The notes below the pieces were generated by a model, which made no database searches, had not been told where the DNA came from, and saw nothing but the letters and a program-made list of their open reading frames with translations. DNA of 56,443 nucleotides from an uncultured Chlorobiaceae bacterium (GTDB taxonomy: Bacteria > Bacteroidota > Chlorobiia > Chlorobiales > Chlorobiaceae), in contig CAIPKT010000104.1 in the NCBI GenBank assembly GCA_903865705.1, positions 1 to 56,443 on the forward strand. The letters run 5' to 3'. Below, one piece after another: positions 52,890-56,443 of the stretch (within the stretch, counting starts at the first letter, position 1; every line of letters begins with the position of its first letter). Made by a program: the position numbers and the translations under genes.

Positions 52890-54271
52890 CTCCCCCTGCA
52901 TCGTCGACTGCAACCACGGAGACGCAGTCACAACCTCACGAGGTGACGGCTCCAGCTTCGCCTGACGCAGCGCCGGCGATAACCGTCAATGCATCCCCAG
53001 GGGGTGACTATTACGTGGCTAAAATGAAGTTGCACCAAAAGCTGCTCACCCGCATTGACCTTAACGCCATCGAAAGCATGACCCCCGGGCAACTGCGCAA
53101 CGAGCTTGGGGTTTTGCTTCTTTCGCTCATCAAAGAAGACGATATCCGGCTCAATGAACAAGAGCGCGCCCAGGTGGTGGCCGACCTCAAAAACGAAATC
53201 ATGGGTCTGGGCCCTTTGGAGCCCTTGCTGGCCGACCCCTCCATTTCTGAAATCATGGTCAACGGTTACCAGAAGGTCTATGTCGAAAAAAGCGGCTGCA
53301 TTCAACTCACCGACATCCGCTTCAACGACGACGTACACCTCATGAAAATCATCGACAAAATAGTCTCTCATGTTGGGCGGCGCATCGATGAATCCAGCCC
53401 AATGGCCGATGCCCGCCTGCCCGATGGGTCGCGCATCAACGCCATCATTCCGCCGTTGGCTCTCGATGGTCCTGTCCTCACCATTAGGCGCTTTGCGGTT
53501 GTACCCATGCAAATGCACGACCTTATTCAAAAAAACACACTCACGCCAGCCATGGATGAACTGTTGTCAGCTCTGGTTAAAGTTAAGTGCAACATCATCA
53601 TTTCCGGGGGGACTGGTTCGGGTAAAACGACGCTGCTCAACATTCTTTCGGGCTTTATTCCGACCACCGAACGCATCGTCACCATCGAAGACACTGCCGA
53701 ACTGCAGCTTCAGCAAGATCACGTTATTCGCCTCGAAACGCGCCAGCCAAACATCGAAGGTAAAGGCGAAATTTCCATGCGTGCACTTGTGAAAAACTCC
53801 TTGCGCATGCGGCCCGACCGAATCGTGCTTGGCGAGGTTCGCAGTGCCGAGGTGATCGACATGCTCCAGGCTATGAACACCGGACACGAGGGCTCGCTCA
53901 CCACCATTCACGCCAACAGCCCGCGTCATGCGCTGGGCCGGCTTGAAAACCTGGTGGGCATGGGTGGCATCAGCCTGCCCAGCAAAGCTCTGCGCGAGCT
54001 TATTTCCTCGTCGCTTCAGATTATCGTCCAAATCTCACGAATAACTGACGGTAGCCGCAAGATCACGAGTATTCAGGAAATCATCGGCATGGAAGGCGAC
54101 GTCATTACCACCCAGGAAATCTTTAGCTACAAGCGCACCGGCACGAACCCGGACGGAACGGTGCAAGGAGTGTTCAAAGCCACGGGCGTGCGTCCCAATG
54201 TATCTGAAAAAATTCGCACCTATGGCATCAGCCTTAGTGAGGGCATGTTCGACTCTGATGCCAACGACTAA
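52832..54271 (+). CDS. cpaF: Tad pilus secretion ATPase CpaF/TadA
   Basis: Motor ATPase that powers assembly of the Flp pilus. The 479-aa product has the N-terminal segment (to about 130), then Walker A ISGGTGSGKTTLLN near 258-271, Asp box TIEDTAELQL, Walker B RPDRIVLGEVRSAEV and the His box TGHEGSLTTIHANSPRHAL. All active-site elements are intact, as in type II/IV secretion ATPases. It begins inside tadZ in another frame, so the two are coupled. Full length. Confidence 0.95.
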   Translation: MATLKEQIARWNLSSKGTLAPPASSTATTETQSQPHEVTAPASPDAAPAITVNASPGGDYYVAKMKLHQKLLTRIDLNAIESMTPGQLRNELGVLLLSLIKEDDIRLNEQERAQVVADLKNEIMGLGPLEPLLADPSISEIMVNGYQKVYVEKSGCIQLTDIRFNDDVHLMKIIDKIVSHVGRRIDESSPMADARLPDGSRINAIIPPLALDGPVLTIRRFAVVPMQMHDLIQKNTLTPAMDELLSALVKVKCNIIISGGTGSGKTTLLNILSGFIPTTERIVTIEDTAELQLQQDHVIRLETRQPNIEGKGEISMRALVKNSLRMRPDRIVLGEVRSAEVIDMLQAMNTGHEGSLTTIHANSPRHALGRLENLVGMGGISLPSKALRELISSSLQIIVQISRITDGSRKITSIQEIIGMEGDVITTQEIFSYKRTGTNPDGTVQGVFKATGVRPNVSEKIRTYGISLSEGMFDSDAND

Positions 54272-54286
54272 CCTACGAGCAACATC

Positions 54287-55243
54287 ATGATGACATTTTT
54301 GTTACCCTTTTTTGTTTTTGCGGCAGTCATGTTGATCTTGCTGCTGGCCTATGTGGTGTGGGGCAACTTTTTTGACCGCCGCAACAAAATCAAAAAAAAA
54401 CGATTGTTGGCCATCCACAACGCCGTTCACCCGGGCAAGCAAAGCCTCGGCAGCTTGCAGGACAGTGCATTCGAAACTTCGCTACGCTTACGCTTCAAAG
54501 CGTTTGAGCAACTCGAAACCCTGGTTCAACGCGCCCACAGCCAGCTCTCTGCCGTGCGCATAATGGGCCTAATGTTCGCCTTGTGTATAGTTGTTTTAGT
54601 GTTTGGTCTTCTGCTCAAAATCAATTTCTTGCTTCTGCTCGTTCTGGCCATCGCAATCGGCAGAATGCCGGTTCTGTGGTTATCTCGAAAGGCCAACAAA
54701 CGCCGCAAAGCTTTCGAAGACAAGCTCCCGGAAACGCTCGACTATATCTCACGCGCAATGCGCGCCGGCCACAGCCTTACCTCGGCCATCGGCATGGTTG
54801 GCAAGGAGTTCGCGGACCCCATAGGTCAAGAATTCAAAACCGTCTTCGATGAAATCTCCTTCGGCATCTCATTCAAAGAGGCCATCGGCCAGCTCGCCGA
54901 TCGCGTTCAAAGCAACGATATCAATTTCTTTGTCATATCCCTTATGATTCAGCATGAAACTGGTGGTAACCTCACCGAACTACTCGATGGGTTGGCCAAA
55001 ACCGTGCGCGAACGCGTCAAACTGCGCGGCAAAATGCGCACACTCGCAGCCGAAGGGCGCGCGTCAGCATGGGTATTGGGCAGTATACCATTTGCGCTCG
55101 GCGGTATCCTCTCGCTCATAAGTCCCGGCTACATGTCGGTACTCTGGACCACTCCCCAAGGCCAGACCCTCATCCTTATCGCTGCTGGACTCATGGCCGT
55201 TGGCTTCTTTCTGCTCAACCGCATCGTCCAGATCAAGGTTTAA
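54287..55243 (+). CDS. tadB: Tad pilus inner-membrane protein TadB
   Basis: T2SF-type platform protein, partner of TadC. The 318-aa product has a first helix pair near residues 4-25 and 85-125, the F-domain with RAMRAGHSLTSAIGMVGKEF, a second near FFVISLMIQHETGGNLTELL, and closing helices. Follows cpaF by 15 bases. Typical length, signals intact. Confidence 0.92.
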   Translation: MMTFLLPFFVFAAVMLILLLAYVVWGNFFDRRNKIKKKRLLAIHNAVHPGKQSLGSLQDSAFETSLRLRFKAFEQLETLVQRAHSQLSAVRIMGLMFALCIVVLVFGLLLKINFLLLLVLAIAIGRMPVLWLSRKANKRRKAFEDKLPETLDYISRAMRAGHSLTSAIGMVGKEFADPIGQEFKTVFDEISFGISFKEAIGQLADRVQSNDINFFVISLMIQHETGGNLTELLDGLAKTVRERVKLRGKMRTLAAEGRASAWVLGSIPFALGGILSLISPGYMSVLWTTPQGQTLILIAAGLMAVGFFLLNRIVQIKV

Positions 55244-55260
55244 CCCTAACCACAATTATC

Positions 55261-56172
55261 ATGCAAGCCATCCTGCAAATTTTGACCATCGTGCTCTCAG
55301 GGGCCGCCGTCGCCTCGGTTGTGCTCGCGTTGTACAATTGGGTGATCGACAACTCCCTCAAAAAAAACCTCGTTCAAATCGTTCGCCAAGGCTTGGCCCC
55401 AGCCGATACCCACAACGTAGCCGCCGTTATCAACATCCTCTCAAAACTTTCGCTTCCGGAAGAAGGGTGGCAAAGCTCCAACGTTCAGCTCAAGTTTTTG
55501 CAAGCCGGCATTCGCAACAAAAACGCACCTCAGTACTATTTTGCCGTTAAAACCTTGCTCACACTGGTGCTGCCGGTGGTGCTGGCTATACTACTGCATT
55601 TTATCCAGCCTCAAAGCTCCTTCGCTCTTGGCCTTTTCTGGGTGCTGCTCACAGCCGCAGCGGGCTACTACCTGCCTGAAATATTGCTGCGCTTAATCAC
55701 TAAAAAACGTATCGAACGCATGCGCAACAGCCTCCCCGACATGATTGACCTCATGGTTATTTGCACCGAGTCGGGCATGAGCATAGACGCTGCCATTGCT
55801 CGCATATCGCACGACATGGCTAACACCAACCCCGACCTGGCCCAGGAGTTTTCCCTCTCAGCCCTCGAAATGCGCGCTGGTTCAACCCGCATTGAAGCCT
55901 TGCACAACCTGGCACTGCGCTCACACCTCGAAGATCTGGAAGACCTTGTCTCCGTGCTCATACAGGCCGAAAAATTTGGAACCAGCCTGGCCGTATCGTT
56001 GCGTGTGCAGTCAGATATGATGCGTACACGCCGCACCCAACGTGCCGAAGAGATGGCCGCAAAAATCCCCGTCAAAATGACGGTACCACTCATCTTATTT
56101 ATATTCCCGACGCTTTTTATTGTGCTGCTGGGGCCGGCAGCCATCAAGATCATGGAAGTCTTTAAAAAATAA
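55261..56172 (+). CDS. tadC: Tad pilus inner-membrane protein TadC
   Basis: Second T2SF-type platform protein. The 303-aa product begins MQAILQILTIVLSGAAVAS at 55261, which is the first ATG in frame after tadB; a longer frame from 55069 is a shadow of tadB. Four helices; F-domain motifs at SLPDMIDLMVICTESGMSID and the second half near VSVLIQAEKFGTSLAVSLRV. No strong ribosome site; coupling to tadB through an 18-base gap is likely. Confidence 0.92.
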   Translation: MQAILQILTIVLSGAAVASVVLALYNWVIDNSLKKNLVQIVRQGLAPADTHNVAAVINILSKLSLPEEGWQSSNVQLKFLQAGIRNKNAPQYYFAVKTLLTLVLPVVLAILLHFIQPQSSFALGLFWVLLTAAAGYYLPEILLRLITKKRIERMRNSLPDMIDLMVICTESGMSIDAAIARISHDMANTNPDLAQEFSLSALEMRAGSTRIEALHNLALRSHLEDLEDLVSVLIQAEKFGTSLAVSLRVQSDMMRTRRTQRAEEMAAKIPVKMTVPLILFIFPTLFIVLLGPAAIKIMEVFKK

Positions 56173-56184
56173 TCCCTCGCGATC

Positions 56185-56443
56185 ATGAGTCTCAGTTGCA
56201 TGTTGCTTCACCTCTGGGCACACTGGCCATGGTTGTTGGCCGGTGCGTGGGTGGGCCTGTGGCTGGTACCCTTGGCCCGCATCATTCCGTGCAAAGTGTT
56301 GCATTGCCCCCAAGCCTCCCTGAACGCATGGCAGGGTCCCGGAGGCGGCCTGGAGCAGCCTATTCCGCTGGCCAGACGCATTTGGGTGCCTGTGGTCAAC
56401 GCCGGCCTGTGGTACTATGCAGCCGACACTGCCCGTTACCCGG
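56185..56443 (+). CDS. Start of a likely prepilin peptidase, cut by the window end
   Basis: 86 codons are visible from the ATG at 56185. The segment opens with a hydrophobic stretch (LLAGAWVGLWLVPLARIIP) and reads GPGGGLEQPIPLARRIWVPVVNAGLWYYAA, which recalls the start of A24/CpaA-type prepilin peptidases. The catalytic aspartates would lie further right, outside the window. Position after tadC in a Tad locus supports the guess. Partial. Confidence 0.6.
   Translation, partial: MSLSCMLLHLWAHWPWLLAGAWVGLWLVPLARIIPCKVLHCPQASLNAWQGPGGGLEQPIPLARRIWVPVVNAGLWYYAADTARYP

Overview
The window looks like the chromosome of a green sulfur bacterium (Chlorobi, Chlorobium/Pelodictyon type). This is inferred from content: a gas vesicle structural gene at the left edge, an 11-subunit complex I operon with no nuoE, nuoF or nuoG, a uptake-type [NiFe] hydrogenase, and a GTP cyclohydrolase paired with an animal-like 6-pyruvoyltetrahydropterin synthase. 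A gas-vesiculate Pelodictyon-like strain is the best guess. No rRNA gene or taxonomic marker is present to prove it.

Left part (1-12.6 kb): gvpA with a large palindrome in its leader; the ABC-F ATPase uup; an unknown gene; gmd and fcl for GDP-L-fucose, followed by a decayed start of a nucleotide-sugar dehydrogenase; a PAP2 phosphatase; a periplasmic cupin with several tiny ORFs behind it; the pterin pair ptpS-folE; and hydrogenase genes hyaA-B-C-D, read leftward.

Middle (12.7-26.9 kb): one leftward operon, nuoABCDHIJKLMN, closed by a strong terminator. NuoL is oversized and carries His-rich and Ala-rich inserts. Upstream lies a leftward group: PAP2-like membrane protein, divergent ferrochelatase, TPR protein and a small membrane protein. 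Two tandem tRNA-Leu genes follow.

Housekeeping block (26.9-47.2 kb): HIT protein, methyltransferase, TolC-like protein, rarA, riboflavin genes ribE and ribD, tpx, DoxX, a dCMP deaminase, rqcH, a universal stress protein, mntH, a thioesterase, an LptF/G permease, a LysM-L,D-transpeptidase, pfkA, a PHP protein and the SOS pair umuD-umuC. Gene debris lies in some gaps, including a Walker A fragment of an AAA ATPase.

Right end (47.2-56.4 kb): a Flp/Tad pilus locus read rightward: flp, cpaB, cpaC, tadE, tadG, tadZ, cpaF, tadB, tadC and the start of a likely prepilin peptidase. Its tadG is the most unusual gene in the window. A normal TadG N-terminus runs into an AT-rich segment coding about eleven N-G-S/N-G-G-S repeats, and what looks like the original TadG C-terminus lies out of frame just downstream. 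This looks like a domain replacement that gave the pilus a beta-solenoid-like surface protein.
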